Counted from the first letter of the stretch, positions 42,069 through 51,176 are shown. The stretch is DNA of 64,000 nt from Rubrobacter taiwanensis (GCF_004337705.1 NZ_SKBU01000015.1:238686-302685), one strand, 5' to 3'. The notes: generated by a model not told the origin, from the letters alone. A program made the numbers and translations.

Positions 42069-45000
42069 CAGTAGACCACCTCGCTTTCGCGCTTGCGGAT
42101 CACGGTAAGCTCGTCGCGCTGAGCCCCCGTGGGGCCGTAGTAGTTGAAGAAGTACGAGAGCTGGGCGTAGCCCCCGATCATGTGCGTCGGCTTGACGAAG
42201 ATCTTGGTCAGAGAGTTCTCCGTGCCGCCCCGCCTGCCGGTAAGCTCGGTCTTGGGCACGTTGAGGTGCCTATCCTGGGAGTGGTACATGATCGTGGTCC
42301 CCTCCGGGATGCGGTGGGAGACGACGGCCCTCGCGGAGACCACCCCGTTCCTGTTGAAGGCCTCGATCCAGTCGTTGTCCTTGACCCCTATTTTTTCGGC
42401 GTCCTTCTCGCTCATCCACATCGTCGGCCCGCCCCGGAAGAGGGTGAGCATCCGCAAATTGTCCTGGAACTCGGAGTGGATGGACCACTTGGAGTGCGGC
42501 GTGAGGTACTTGAGGACGACCTCCGCCCGGCCCTCCTCGCCGCTCCTTATGTCGCCGGTGTGCTTCGCCATGCGCATCGGCGGGCGGTAGGCGGGAAGGC
42601 CCTCACCGTACTCCAGCATCCACTCGTGGTCCAGATAGAACTGCTGCCTACCCGTGAGCGTGCGCCACGGGACCGAGCGGTCCACGTTTATGGTGAACGG
42701 CGAGTAGCGGCGCGTGCGGCTCTCCGTGCCCGACCACTCGGGCGAGACGATGACCTTGCGCGGCTGGGTGGTGATGTCGGCGAAGGTTATGAGTTCCTCG
42801 CCCCTTTCTTCGGAGAGGTCGGCGAGCTTCACGCCGGTGCGCTTCTCCAGCTGCCGGAAGCCCTCGACCGAGAGCCGGCCGTTCGTCGTCCCGGAGAGGG
42901 CCAGTATCGCCTCGCAGACCTGATCCGCCCTCCTCAGCTCCGGCCTCCCGTCACCCACGCCCCCGCGCACCACGCCGTTGCGCCCTTTCAGGTACTCGAC
43001 CTCCTCGCGCGGCTTCCACACGTTCCCCTTGGCCTGGATGCCTGACTGCTCGACCGCGGGGCCGAGAGCCTGCATCTTCTCGGCCACGGCCCCGTAGTCG
43101 CGCTCGATGACCACCAGCCTGGGCATCGTCTTGCCGGGCACCGGCTCGCACTCGCCCTTCTTCCAGTCGAGCACCTTGCCCGAGGGCTGCGCGAGGTCGT
43201 CGGGGGTGTCGTGCATCAGGGGAGCGGCGACGATGTCCCTCCTCACCCCGAGATGCTCCTTCGCCAGCCGCGAGAAGACTTCTGCGACGTAGTTAAAGAT
43301 GTCCCAGTCGCTCTTCGCCTCCCACGGCGGCGTTATCGCCGGGTTGAACGGGTGCACAAAGGGGTGCAGGTCCGTCGAGGAGATGTCGTGCTTCTCATAC
43401 CATGTCGCCGCCGGGAGCACGATGTCCGAGTAGAGTGAGGAGCCGTTCTTGCGGAAGTCTATGGTGGTGAGGAGGTCGAGCTTGCCCTCCGGGGCCTCGC
43501 GCCACTCTACCTCCTCGGGGCGCATCGCCTCGGGCGACTCCCCGGCCCTGACGGCGGCGTCCGAGACGCCGAGCAGGTGCTTGAGGAAGAACTCGTGGCC
43601 TTTGGAGGAGGAGCCGAGGAGGTTCGAGCGCCACAGGGTGAGGACGCGCGGGAAGTTCTCCGGGGCGTCCGGGTCCTCGGCGGCGAAGCGCAGCCGGCCC
43701 TCCTTCAGCTCGCGCACGACGTACTCCTGCGGGCTGATCCCCTCGGCCTCAGCCTCGTCCGTGAGGTCCAGCGGGTTGCGGTTGAAGCTCGGGAAGGAGG
43801 GGAGCCAGCCCAGGCGGGCGGAGAGCGCCAGGCAGTCTGCGAGGTGCCTGCCCGAGAGAAGGCCCTTCCCGAGGGGAGTGGCGAACTCGTCGGCCTTGAA
43901 GGTGTCGTAGCGCCACTGGCTTGAGGCCAGGTACCAGAGCGCGGTGCCGGCCATGTGGCGGGTCGGGCGGGCCCAGTCGAAGGCGAAGGCTATGGTGGAC
44001 CAGCCGGTGATGGGCCGGACCTTCTCCTGGCCGACGTAGTGGGCCCAGCCGCCGCCGTTTACGCCCTGGCAGCCGCATAGCAGCACGAGGGCGAGCATGG
44101 CGCGGTAGATCTGGTCGGAGTGGTACCAGTGGTTGGTGCCCGCGCCCATGAGGATCATGGACCGCCCCTCGCTCCGCTCGGCGTTGCGCGCGAACTCGCG
44201 CGCTATGCGCCTCACACGCCCGGCGTCCGTGCCGGTGATCTCCTGCTGCCAGGCCGGGGTGTAGGGCTCGGGGTCGTCGTAGCCGGCGGGCCACTCTCCC
44301 GGCAGTCCCTCGCGGTAGACGCCGTACTGCGCCAGCAGGAGGTCGTAGACGGTGGTGACGAGGTGACCGCCGATTCTCTTTGCAGGTACGCCCCGGCGCA
44401 TCACCGTCCCGCCCTCGCTGCCCTCGCCGGTGTCGAAGCGCGGCAGGTCTACCTCTACGAGCTCGTCGTGGCGGCCCAGGAGGGAGAGCGCCGGGTCGGC
44501 GTCGCCGAGCTCCAGGTTCCACCGGCCCGCTCCCTCCTCGCCGTACTTGAAGCCCATCGAGCCGTTCGGCACGACCGGCTCTTCCGTCTTCGCGTCCACC
44601 AGCACCGTCTTCCACTCGGCGTTCTCGCTCGCCTCTCCGAGGTCGGCGGCGTGCAGGAAGCGGTCGGTAGCGTAGGCGTCCTCACGCTCGCGCAGGGTCA
44701 CCAACATCGGGAGGTCGGTGTACTTCCTGACGTACTCCTGGAAGTATGGGACCTGCCGGTCCACGAAGAACTCCTTGAGGATCACGTGCCCCATCGCCAT
44801 CGCCAGAGCGCCGTCGGTTCCGGGCTGCACGGGGAGCCAGTGGTCGGCGAACTTGGTGTGGTCGGAGTAGTCCGGGCTTATGACGACGGTCTTCTGCCCC
44901 CTGTAGCGGGCCTCGGTCATGAAGTGAGCGTCGGGAGCGCGGGTGATGGGGACGTTCGAGCCCCACATCATCAGGTAGGTCGCGTTCCACCAGTCGGCGG

Positions 45001-45730
45001 ACTCGGGCACGTCGGTCTGGTCGCCCCAGATCTGGGGCGAAGAGGGCGGCAGGTCGGCGTACCAGTCGTAGAAGCTCGGGATGACACCCCCGATGAGGGA
45101 CATGAAGCGCGAGCCCCCGGCGTAGGAGGCCATGCTCATGGCCGGGATCGGGGAGAAGCCGATGATCCTGTCCGGCCCGTACTTCTTCGTGGTGTAGACG
45201 TGGGCGGCGGCCAGGATCTCCGCGACCTCCGGCCACGAGGCGCGTACGAGCCCGCCCTTGCCCCGCGCGGCCTTGTACCGCTTCGCCTTCTCCGGGTCCT
45301 CGACGACCTGCGCCCAGGCCTCCACCGCATCTCCGGTCCGTTCCTTCGCCTCGCGGTACATCTCCAGCAGGACGCCGCGGACGTAGGGGTACTTTATGCG
45401 GATCGGGGAGTAGGTATACCAGGAGAAAGACGCTCCCCGCGGGCATCCCCTCGGCTCGTACTCGGGAGCGTCGGGGCCGTTGGAGGGATAGTCGGTCTGC
45501 TGCGACTCCCAGGTGATGATGCCGTTCTTGACGTAGACCTTCCAGGAGCAGGAACCGGTGCAGTTCACCCCGTGCGTGGAACGCACGACCTTATCGTGCT
45601 GCCACCGCTCGCGGTAGGCTCGCTCCCAGTCCCGGTCGCGCGCGTTGAGTTCCGAGTGCCCACCCGAGCGGGGCTCCCCGCGGCGCAGGTACTGCATCCC
45701 GCGCAGCAGGGGGTTGGTCGCCTCCGGCAT
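42068..45730 (-). CDS. narG: Respiratory nitrate reductase alpha subunit (molybdenum)
   Basis: 1220 residues from the ATG at 45730, which follows AAAGGAG; the frame extends 20 codons upstream but into narK. STHGVNCTGSCSWKVY is the His/Cys cluster FS0 region, and YDWYADLPPSSPQIWGDQTDVPESADWWN contains the Asp that ligates molybdenum. PDYSDHTKFADHWLPVQPGTDGAL binds the cofactor. No twin-arginine signal, so it is a cytoplasm-facing enzyme. It reduces nitrate to nitrite with electrons from quinol. Confidence 0.96.
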   Translation of the reverse strand: MPEATNPLLRGMQYLRRGEPRSGGHSELNARDRDWERAYRERWQHDKVVRSTHGVNCTGSCSWKVYVKNGIITWESQQTDYPSNGPDAPEYEPRGCPRGASFSWYTYSPIRIKYPYVRGVLLEMYREAKERTGDAVEAWAQVVEDPEKAKRYKAARGKGGLVRASWPEVAEILAAAHVYTTKKYGPDRIIGFSPIPAMSMASYAGGSRFMSLIGGVIPSFYDWYADLPPSSPQIWGDQTDVPESADWWNATYLMMWGSNVPITRAPDAHFMTEARYRGQKTVVISPDYSDHTKFADHWLPVQPGTDGALAMAMGHVILKEFFVDRQVPYFQEYVRKYTDLPMLVTLREREDAYATDRFLHAADLGEASENAEWKTVLVDAKTEEPVVPNGSMGFKYGEEGAGRWNLELGDADPALSLLGRHDELVEVDLPRFDTGEGSEGGTVMRRGVPAKRIGGHLVTTVYDLLLAQYGVYREGLPGEWPAGYDDPEPYTPAWQQEITGTDAGRVRRIAREFARNAERSEGRSMILMGAGTNHWYHSDQIYRAMLALVLLCGCQGVNGGGWAHYVGQEKVRPITGWSTIAFAFDWARPTRHMAGTALWYLASSQWRYDTFKADEFATPLGKGLLSGRHLADCLALSARLGWLPSFPSFNRNPLDLTDEAEAEGISPQEYVVRELKEGRLRFAAEDPDAPENFPRVLTLWRSNLLGSSSKGHEFFLKHLLGVSDAAVRAGESPEAMRPEEVEWREAPEGKLDLLTTIDFRKNGSSLYSDIVLPAATWYEKHDISSTDLHPFVHPFNPAITPPWEAKSDWDIFNYVAEVFSRLAKEHLGVRRDIVAAPLMHDTPDDLAQPSGKVLDWKKGECEPVPGKTMPRLVVIERDYGAVAEKMQALGPAVEQSGIQAKGNVWKPREEVEYLKGRNGVVRGGVGDGRPELRRADQVCEAILALSGTTNGRLSVEGFRQLEKRTGVKLADLSEERGEELITFADITTQPRKVIVSPEWSGTESRTRRYSPFTINVDRSVPWRTLTGRQQFYLDHEWMLEYGEGLPAYRPPMRMAKHTGDIRSGEEGRAEVVLKYLTPHSKWSIHSEFQDNLRMLTLFRGGPTMWMSEKDAEKIGVKDNDWIEAFNRNGVVSARAVVSHRIPEGTTIMYHSQDRHLNVPKTELTGRRGGTENSLTKIFVKPTHMIGGYAQLSYFFNYYGPTGAQRDELTVIRKRESEVVY

Positions 45731-45735
45731 ACGTA

Positions 45736-46920
45736 TCAGGCTCCTTTCTCTAGCCGCTTGCGAAGGTAGAACATGTTGGCTGCGAAGCATCCGGCGGCGA
45801 AGAGGGCTAGCAGGACGAAGCCGAAGCCGTAGCTTTCGGTCGCGTCCCGCACCACCCCGAGCACGAGCGGCGGGAAGAAGCCTCCCAGACCGCCCGCCGC
45901 CCCGACCACCCCGGTGACGGCTCCCGTCTTGCCCGGGTACATCTGGGCCACCAGCTTGAAGACCGCCCCGTTGCCGAGCCCCAGCAGCAGGGCTATCGAG
46001 AGGGCGGCGAAGGTGAAGAGGACCATGCCAGGGATGAAGGCGAGGATTACCGCCAGCAGAGGCAAGAGCGCGAAGATGACGCCCAGCGCCGGGACGCCGC
46101 CCACACGGTCCGCGAGCCAGCCGCCGACGGGCCGGGCGAAGGTGGCGAGCACGATGAACCCGGCGGCCCGCCGCCCGGCGTCGGCCGGGTCCAGGGCGAA
46201 GACGTCAACGAGCAGGGTGGGGAGGTAGATCCCGAACGCCACGAACCCGCCGAAGGTGAGGAAGTAGAAGAGGGAGAGCACCCACGGCCCGGCCTCCTCG
46301 CGGAAGAGCGCCACGCCCTCCGCGAGCGACGGTCGCGGCCCGGCGACCGGCGCGTCCCGCCCGGCGAACCAGAAGGCCGCCGCCATCGCACCGAGCGGGA
46401 CGAGAAAGAGCCAGAACGCCCACTGCCAGCCCAATGCCGCCGCTATGACCGGGGCCGTGTAGGCCGCTATCGCCTGGCCGATGTTGCCCATGCCGTAGAT
46501 GCCCAGAGCGAGCCCCTGCTTCTCCGGCGGGTACCACTTGGAGACGTAGGGTACGCCCACGGCGAACGAGCTGCCCGCCACCCCGAGCAGGAAGCCCCAG
46601 AACAGCAGCCCGCTGAACGAGCCGCCGAAGAGCCCGATCATGAACACCGGCAACAACAGGAAGAGCATCAGGACCGTGAAGACCGCCCGCCCCCCGAAGC
46701 GGTCCGTGAGCAGCCCGATCGGGATGCGAAAGAGCGAGCCCAGCAGCACCGGCGTCGCTACGACGATGCTTATCTGGGTACTTGTAAGACCGTACTGCTC
46801 CTGGAACTGCGGGGCCAGCGGCGCGATAAGCCCCCACACCGAGAAGCATAAAGCGAAGGCCGCTGTGGCCAGGACGAGAGCCCGCGCGGACTCCCTGCCC
46901 GAAACGCTAACCGCGCTCAA
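45736..46920 (-). CDS. narK: Nitrate/nitrite transporter (MFS, NarK type)
   Basis: 394 residues, 12 membrane segments. FSVWGLIAPLAPQFQEQYGLT at the start, RIPIGLLTDRFGGR (MFS motif A) and the NarK glycine-rich signatures GVAGSSFAVGVPYVSKWYPPEKQGLALG and GLGNGAVFKLVAQMYPGKTGAVTGVVGAAGGLGGF. It takes in nitrate or exchanges it for nitrite. First gene of the operon narK-narG-narH-narJ-narI, with a 5-bp gap to narG and regulatory sites 65-115 bp upstream. Confidence 0.92.
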   Translation of the reverse strand: MSAVSVSGRESARALVLATAAFALCFSVWGLIAPLAPQFQEQYGLTSTQISIVVATPVLLGSLFRIPIGLLTDRFGGRAVFTVLMLFLLLPVFMIGLFGGSFSGLLFWGFLLGVAGSSFAVGVPYVSKWYPPEKQGLALGIYGMGNIGQAIAAYTAPVIAAALGWQWAFWLFLVPLGAMAAAFWFAGRDAPVAGPRPSLAEGVALFREEAGPWVLSLFYFLTFGGFVAFGIYLPTLLVDVFALDPADAGRRAAGFIVLATFARPVGGWLADRVGGVPALGVIFALLPLLAVILAFIPGMVLFTFAALSIALLLGLGNGAVFKLVAQMYPGKTGAVTGVVGAAGGLGGFFPPLVLGVVRDATESYGFGFVLLALFAAGCFAANMFYLRKRLEKGA

Positions 46921-46985
46921 ACCGGGACCTCCTTCTGCGGCGGGACATCATGCCTACACCGTAGGCGTCACCGCGACCCCCGGCA

Positions 46986-47033
46986 TGATCAATCTTGCCC
47001 AAAGTGCGGGGCAGGATTGATCAATCCGGATCA
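46986..47033 (-). promoter_or_regulatory. Paired Crp/Fnr-like sites in the nar promoter
   Basis: TGATC-AATCCG-GATCA at 47018-47033 is a perfect 5+6+5 inverted repeat (with flanking T/A making 18 bp). TGATC-AATCTT-GCCCA at 46986-47001 shares the first half and spacer. The two are arranged as a larger inverted repeat (TGATCAATCTTGCCC against GGGCAGGATTGATCA, 14 of 15). They lie 66-113 bp upstream of narK, where an oxygen- or NO-responsive Crp/Fnr-type activator would be expected. Confidence 0.65.
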
Positions 47034-47504
47034 AGCATTCACCGCCAGCACCATCACGGCCAGACTCACGCCCAGCGTCACCCACGAGACCCGCAGCGAG
47101 ACCCTCTGCAGCCCGCGCCGCCGCCCGGCGAACTCCCGGGCGGCGGCCTCGCCCGAAGCCGCCGCCTCCGAGCGGGCCAGCTCCGCCAGCCGCCGCCCGA
47201 AGTACGCCCCATGCAGCGCCACCAGCCCGAAGAGCGCCAGGATCAGGGCGTACTCCACATACAGCACCCCACCAAAACCGCCGAACACCCCGTCCAGAAC
47301 AGCAAAGATGAGGAGCAAGACCAGGTTCGCGCTCCCCATCTTCGCGTACTGCCTGCCGATGCCAGACCGTACCACGACCCGCTCGGGCTCGCTCCACTTC
47401 ATCGCCGCCAGCGCCGGAGAGACGACGAACATCGTGAAAACCACCCCTCCCAGCCAGACCCCGGCCAGCAATACATGCAGCGTGTGGATCACCGAACCCA
47501 ACAT
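47031..47504 (-). CDS. Four-helix membrane protein (CopD/DUF4149-like)
   Basis: 157 residues with hydrophobic segments at about 3-30 (VIHTLHVLLAGVWLGGVVFTMFVVSPAL), 58-75, 80-100 and 135-155. HTLHVLLAGVWLGG resembles the His-containing first helix of CopD and related putative copper/haem membrane proteins. Function unresolved. It lies upstream of the nar promoter region and its stop overlaps one of the Crp/Fnr-like sites. A TATAAT-rich promoter is at about 47520-47545. Confidence 0.65.
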   Translation of the reverse strand: MLGSVIHTLHVLLAGVWLGGVVFTMFVVSPALAAMKWSEPERVVVRSGIGRQYAKMGSANLVLLLIFAVLDGVFGGFGGVLYVEYALILALFGLVALHGAYFGRRLAELARSEAAASGEAAAREFAGRRRGLQRVSLRVSWVTLGVSLAVMVLAVNA

Positions 47505-47573
47505 CAGCGCCCCTCACAACTAACTATTATATTATAAGTCATAGAATATGCTCTGTGACGGGCGCAGTCAAGG

Positions 47574-47603
47574 GCTCTTTGCAGGTCTTGCCTGGCAAAG
47601 AGC
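47574..47603. other. Hairpin between the membrane gene and thioredoxin
   Basis: GCTCTTTGC (47574-47582) and GCAAAGAGC (47595-47603) are exact reverse complements around a 12-nt centre that can extend the stem with AGG/CCT. It may be a second terminator of trxA or a leader structure. Confidence 0.4.
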
Positions 47604-47615
47604 ACACAGAGAAAA

Positions 47616-47639
47616 GCCGGGCGGGTGACCCCGCCCGGC
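47616..47639 (-). terminator. Rho-independent terminator of trxA
   Basis: GCCGGGCGGG (47616-47625), a 4-nt loop, and CCCGCCCGGC (47630-47639) form a perfect 10-bp GC stem. On the minus strand it is followed by TTTTCTC and lies 24 bp after the trxA stop. Confidence 0.85.
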
Positions 47640-47663
47640 GAAGTATCCGGCTGCGGCTTCTTG

Positions 47664-48005
47664 CTACGCCGCCCGGTCCGAGAAGCGTTTCAAACCGAAC
47701 GCCTCCTCCAGAGCCGCTTTGGGAAGCGCGCCCACAACGGCCTTCGGCTGCTCGTTCGGCTCGAAGAAGGCTATGGTCGGGATGCTGGAGACCCCGAACC
47801 GACCGGCCAGCTCCGGCTCGGCGTCGACATCCACCTTAGCGACCTTCACCCTCCCCGCATACTCCTCGGCCAGCTGCTCCATCACCGGAGCCACCATCCG
47901 GCACGGAGCACACCAAGCGGCCCAGAAGTCCACCACCACGGGAACCTCCGAGCGCAACACCTCTTCCTCGAACGTCTCAGCCGTAACTTCTACCGGTCCG
48001 GCCAC
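47664..48005 (-). CDS. trxA: Thioredoxin
   Basis: 113 residues from the GTG at 48005, preceded by GAGGAGGTGG; the frame opens upstream in AT-rich promoter DNA. VVDFWAAWCAPCRMVAPV has Trp-Cys-Ala-Pro-Cys (C32, C35), a variant of WCGPC common in bacteria, and SSIPTIAFF the cis-Pro. A general disulfide reductant; its placement beside sulfur genes suggests it reduces sulfurtransferases or persulfides. TATAAT -10 at about 48035. Confidence 0.92.
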   Translation of the reverse strand: MAGPVEVTAETFEEEVLRSEVPVVVDFWAAWCAPCRMVAPVMEQLAEEYAGRVKVAKVDVDAEPELAGRFGVSSIPTIAFFEPNEQPKAVVGALPKAALEEAFGLKRFSDRAA

Positions 48006-48221
48006 CGTATTCCACCTCCTCAATTGGATTATTATATGACTATTTGGTTTTACATATTCTATCACGTTTTCGAGTTATGAGCTGCAGGTCGGCACAGGTC
48101 TGGAGTGGGAGGATAGGGGGTTTATCTCTCTGTTCAAGCGCGCTGGTGCAAGGGTCGTGCTCGCGCGGGGGTTAGAATCCGGCACAATGACCTTTGTAGC
48201 AGGCGCAAAGAGGGGGATCAC

Positions 48222-48653
48222 ATGAAGTCTGAGGGCTGGGAGAGGGCCTCCGTCGTTCTGGACGAAGGCATGCACTTCATCGGGGACATAGACGGCTTCC
48301 GCATAGACCTTGACGCCCGGGAGAGCTTCGGGGGCCGGGGTGCGGGCGCCGAGCCTCTGCGTCTGCTGCTGCTCGGTGCGGCCGGCTGCACGGCGATGGA
48401 TGTGATCTCCATCCTGCGCAAGAAGCGTCAGGAGGTAAGCGGGCTGGAGGTAGAGGTACTGGGCAGCAGGGCGAAGGAGCATCCCAGAGTCTACGACCGG
48501 GTGGAGCTCGTCTACCGGGTCCGGGGCCGGGACGTAGACCCCCGGGCCGTCGAGAGGGCGATCGAACTCTCCGAGACCCGCTACTGCCCTGCCATAGCGA
48601 TGGTCGGCAGAACGGCCGAGGTGAGCAGCCGGTACGAGATCGAGGAGGCCTGA
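48222..48653 (+). CDS. OsmC/Ohr family protein
   Basis: 143 residues. The two redox Cys of this family are C56 in LLLLGAAGCTAMD and C122 in SETRYCPAIAM. Members reduce organic hydroperoxides or act in sulfur-compound handling; the YhfA/OsmC-like branch with PLRLLLLGAAGCTAMDV is common beside sulfurtransferase genes. Cytoplasmic. It converges, 10 bp apart, on the YeeE genes of the other strand. Confidence 0.85.
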   Translation: MKSEGWERASVVLDEGMHFIGDIDGFRIDLDARESFGGRGAGAEPLRLLLLGAAGCTAMDVISILRKKRQEVSGLEVEVLGSRAKEHPRVYDRVELVYRVRGRDVDPRAVERAIELSETRYCPAIAMVGRTAEVSSRYEIEEA

Positions 48654-48663
48654 GAACGGGAAG

Positions 48664-49158
48664 CTATCCTGCAGCCCCGTTCCCTGCCCCGCGCCCAACC
48701 CGGGTGTCTTTGCCGGCACCCGGACGCAGTCCCTCCCCGGCGAGCTCCGGGCGCTGTGCGACGAGCGAGTAGAGCGCCATCCCGGCCACCATCGCCCCCA
48801 CGAAGACGAAGACCGCCCCCACGCCGCTGCTCAGAGCCACCACCGCCGGACCGGGGCAGAAGCCCGATATCCCCCAGCCCAGGCCGAAGAGCGCGGCCCC
48901 TCCGACCAGCCGCCCGTCTATATCCCGCCGGGCGGGCAGATCAAACCCGCCGCCCAGCACCGGTCCCTCCCGCCGCAGTATCAGCCGGAAGGCCGGGATC
49001 GCGACCAGCAGAGCCCCTCCCATCACCAGCGCCAGCGTGGGATCCCAGTCCCCGAAGAAGTCCAGAAAGCCCACCACCTTGGCGGGATTGGCCATCCCGG
49101 AGATCGCCAACCCCAGACCGAAGATCACACCGGAGATCAGAGCCACAACTATCCTCAC
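48664..49158 (-). CDS. Half-size YeeE/YedE transporter (C-terminal type)
   Basis: 164 residues from a GTG at 49158. Four to five hydrophobic segments; the signature GWGISGFCPGPAVVAL has the Cys used for thiosulfate relay in TsuA/YeeE proteins, and GLAISGMANPAKVVGFLDFFGDWDPTLA is the DUF395 first repeat. It works with the adjacent half protein, 10 bp upstream, to form a full transporter for a sulfur compound such as thiosulfate. Confidence 0.87.
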   Translation of the reverse strand: MRIVVALISGVIFGLGLAISGMANPAKVVGFLDFFGDWDPTLALVMGGALLVAIPAFRLILRREGPVLGGGFDLPARRDIDGRLVGGAALFGLGWGISGFCPGPAVVALSSGVGAVFVFVGAMVAGMALYSLVAQRPELAGEGLRPGAGKDTRVGRGAGNGAAG

Positions 49159-49168
49159 CGATACCACC

Positions 49169-49591
49169 TCACACCACGTGCCGCAACACGAACACCGTGG
49201 CCGCGGCCACCGAGAAGAAGACCACCGTTGCCACAATGGAGCGCCCCGAAAACCGCGCTATCCCGCAGACCCCATGCCCGCTGGTGCACCCGGAGCCCAG
49301 CCGGCTGCCGAAACCTACCAGAAGCCCGGCGACGATCAACGCCAGCCCCGAAGCCTGCATGCTCACCTCCACCGGCCCCCCGGCGAACAGCGCATATAAC
49401 CCGCCCCCGAGCAAGAGCCCCACCACGAAAGCCAGCCGCCAGCCAAGCTCACCGGCCCGCCGCAGCAGCACCAGATTGCCCACGATGCCGCTGATGCCCC
49501 CTATGCGCCCGTTGAGCCACAGCAGGAGCACAACGGACAACCCTATCAAGAGGCCCCCGATGAAGCCGCTGACCGGCGTAAAGTTCTCCAC
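49169..49591 (-). CDS. Half-size YeeE/YedE transporter (N-terminal type)
   Basis: 140 residues from a GTG at 49591 (site GGAGGGTGAG); an ATG at 49636 is also in frame but lacks a site. GSRLGSGCTSGHGVCGIARFSGRS holds the conserved Cys pair of the YeeE thiosulfate channel. Four membrane helices. First gene of the two-gene transporter unit. AT-rich promoter DNA lies at about 49635-49665. Confidence 0.87.
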   Translation of the reverse strand: MENFTPVSGFIGGLLIGLSVVLLLWLNGRIGGISGIVGNLVLLRRAGELGWRLAFVVGLLLGGGLYALFAGGPVEVSMQASGLALIVAGLLVGFGSRLGSGCTSGHGVCGIARFSGRSIVATVVFFSVAAATVFVLRHVV

Positions 49592-49679
49592 AGATCTCAC
49601 CCTCCTTGTAAGACTCGAATACGGCCCGTCCCTCAATTTAACATTACATGACGATTCAGTAAAGTAGTGTGCGGGAGCA

Positions 49680-50396
49680 TTACGGCGGTGTACCGCCGGG
49701 TTTTCTGGAGCGTCTGCGGCGCAGGGCTGCGGTGAGGATGGAGGCGGCGATCACCAGTCCGAAGACCACGAGCAGCAGCTCCACATGCCGGGGTGCGTGT
49801 TCTCCGAGGTAGGAGTAGACGAAGGTGGCGGGGCTCATTCCGACCACGGTGGCGAGCAGGTATCCCCGGAAGCCCATACGCGTGAGGCCGGCTGCGTAGG
49901 AGACCGCGTCGAAGGAGACTATGGGGATCAGGCGTGCCACGAGGACCGCGTAAGCTCCCCGGTGTTCGAACCAGGCATCGGCGGCTTCGAGGCCGGATCT
50001 GCCGACGAAGATCTCGACCGGTCTGCGGCCCAGGATGCGGGAGATCCAGAAGCAGATCGAGCCCCCGATGGCGGCGCTGACGAGGCTCAGAAGGCCGCCC
50101 TGGAGCGCACCGAAGGCGAGGCCGTTGGCGAACGTTATCACGAAGGCGGGCAGCGGCGCGAAGACGGCCTGGAGGATCATGATCAGAGCGGAGATAATGG
50201 GGGCCCACACGCCGTAGGAGAGGATGTAGTCTCTCAGGCCCTCCACATCTCCCCGAGCCAGCGTATTCGCGACGAGCTGGACCTCGCTCCGGATGCCGGG
50301 GAAGAGTAGATAAGCTCCCCCGGCCGCACCGGCGAGCGCCAGGAGCGAGACGATCCGCATCTGATTAACGCTCAATCTTCGAAGACTTAGCGACAC
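49680..50396 (-). CDS. TVP38/TMEM64 (SNARE-associated/DedA-like) membrane protein
   Basis: 238 residues. The core motif FAPLPAFVITFANGLAFGALQGGLLSLVSAAIGG followed by ARLIPIVSFDAVSYAAGLTRMGFRGYLLATVVGMSPATFVYSYLG is the VTT-domain signature. Six or so membrane helices. Role unclear; in several bacteria such domains are fused to mercuric-reductase-like flavoproteins, a relative of which is encoded at 54991. It overlaps the end of the ComB-like gene by 10 bp. Confidence 0.87.
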   Translation of the reverse strand: MSLSLRRLSVNQMRIVSLLALAGAAGGAYLLFPGIRSEVQLVANTLARGDVEGLRDYILSYGVWAPIISALIMILQAVFAPLPAFVITFANGLAFGALQGGLLSLVSAAIGGSICFWISRILGRRPVEIFVGRSGLEAADAWFEHRGAYAVLVARLIPIVSFDAVSYAAGLTRMGFRGYLLATVVGMSPATFVYSYLGEHAPRHVELLLVVFGLVIAASILTAALRRRRSRKPGGTPP

Positions 50397-51103
50397 CCTA
50401 TCTCCCCCGTTCCTCTCCGGAGAGGCTCGAATACACCGTCAACCAGGCGGGGCACCACCGGCAAGGTATCCTCTTCGAGGCAGAGGGTCAGATCCGCCGC
50501 GTGACCCAGGCGCTTCAGCCGGCGGGCGGCGCTGGCCCGGAGCACGTCGCTCTTCGGGCGGGCCCTGTACATCTCCGCCGCCCGGCGAGCGCGCCCGTCC
50601 AGCCTCACCCCCCGCTCGCACAGCCGGTGCAGTATGGCTCCGGCGGCCATCTCGTCCTCCAGGGCCCGCTTGCCTTTCCAGCCGCAGCCGACGACCGCGA
50701 CCTCCGGGCCGTGGCAGAGCAGCTCTCCGGCCAGAGCGGTGGCGTTCACAAAGGCTCCGGTGAGCAAAACCGGAGCGCCATCGGCGGCATTGAGGACTCG
50801 TGTCCCGTTGGTGGTACTCAGGACCGCGGTCGCTCCGGGGCGGAGATCGGCCGTGATCAACTCCGTCGGCGAGTTACCGAAATCGAATCCGGCAACCCTG
50901 ACGCTGCCCCGCTCTCCGATCCTGTAGTCCGCCTCGGCTCTCGCCGCCTGCTCGAGCGAAGCCACGGGAACGACCCTAACCCCCCGCGAAGCCAGGACAC
51001 AGATGCTGGTGCTGGCCCGGAAAGCGTCGACCACCGCGACGGCCGCCCCCGAGCGAGCCGCCGCCCGAGCACCCGCCGCTCCGGCCGCGAACCGCGCTAA
51101 CAC
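50387..51103 (-). CDS. comB: 2-phosphosulfolactate phosphatase family protein
   Basis: 238 residues. VDAFRASTSICVLASRG (Mg-binding Asp), DFGNSPTELI, STTNGTRVLNAADG and GCGWKGKRALEDEMAAGAI are the ComB motifs. ComB removes phosphate from 2-phosphosulfolactate in coenzyme M synthesis of methanogens; bacterial homologues are found without ComA, as here, so the in vivo substrate is uncertain. The presence of sulfite/sulfonate-type genes around it makes a sulfonate substrate plausible. Confidence 0.75.
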   Translation of the reverse strand: MLARFAAGAAGARAAARSGAAVAVVDAFRASTSICVLASRGVRVVPVASLEQAARAEADYRIGERGSVRVAGFDFGNSPTELITADLRPGATAVLSTTNGTRVLNAADGAPVLLTGAFVNATALAGELLCHGPEVAVVGCGWKGKRALEDEMAAGAILHRLCERGVRLDGRARRAAEMYRARPKSDVLRASAARRLKRLGHAADLTLCLEEDTLPVVPRLVDGVFEPLRRGTGEIGCR

Positions 51104-51176
51104 GGCAATGCCCCCACTCTCGATGAGCCGGACCTCGTGACATGCCGGTCACCCGGACCCGCAGCACATGCCGGTA

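Noticed and set aside
44120-45769. 549-codon open frame antisense to narG
   Set aside because: It is an opposite-strand shadow of the highly GC-rich narG gene, whose cofactor motifs are unmistakable; the antisense text has no domain or membrane pattern.
46986-47033. Classical Fnr box TTGAT-N4-ATCAA in the nar promoter
   Set aside because: The inverted halves are 8 bp apart when aligned to Fnr (TGAT-N8-ATCA), so it is reported as a Crp/Fnr-like site of different spacing rather than a true Fnr box.
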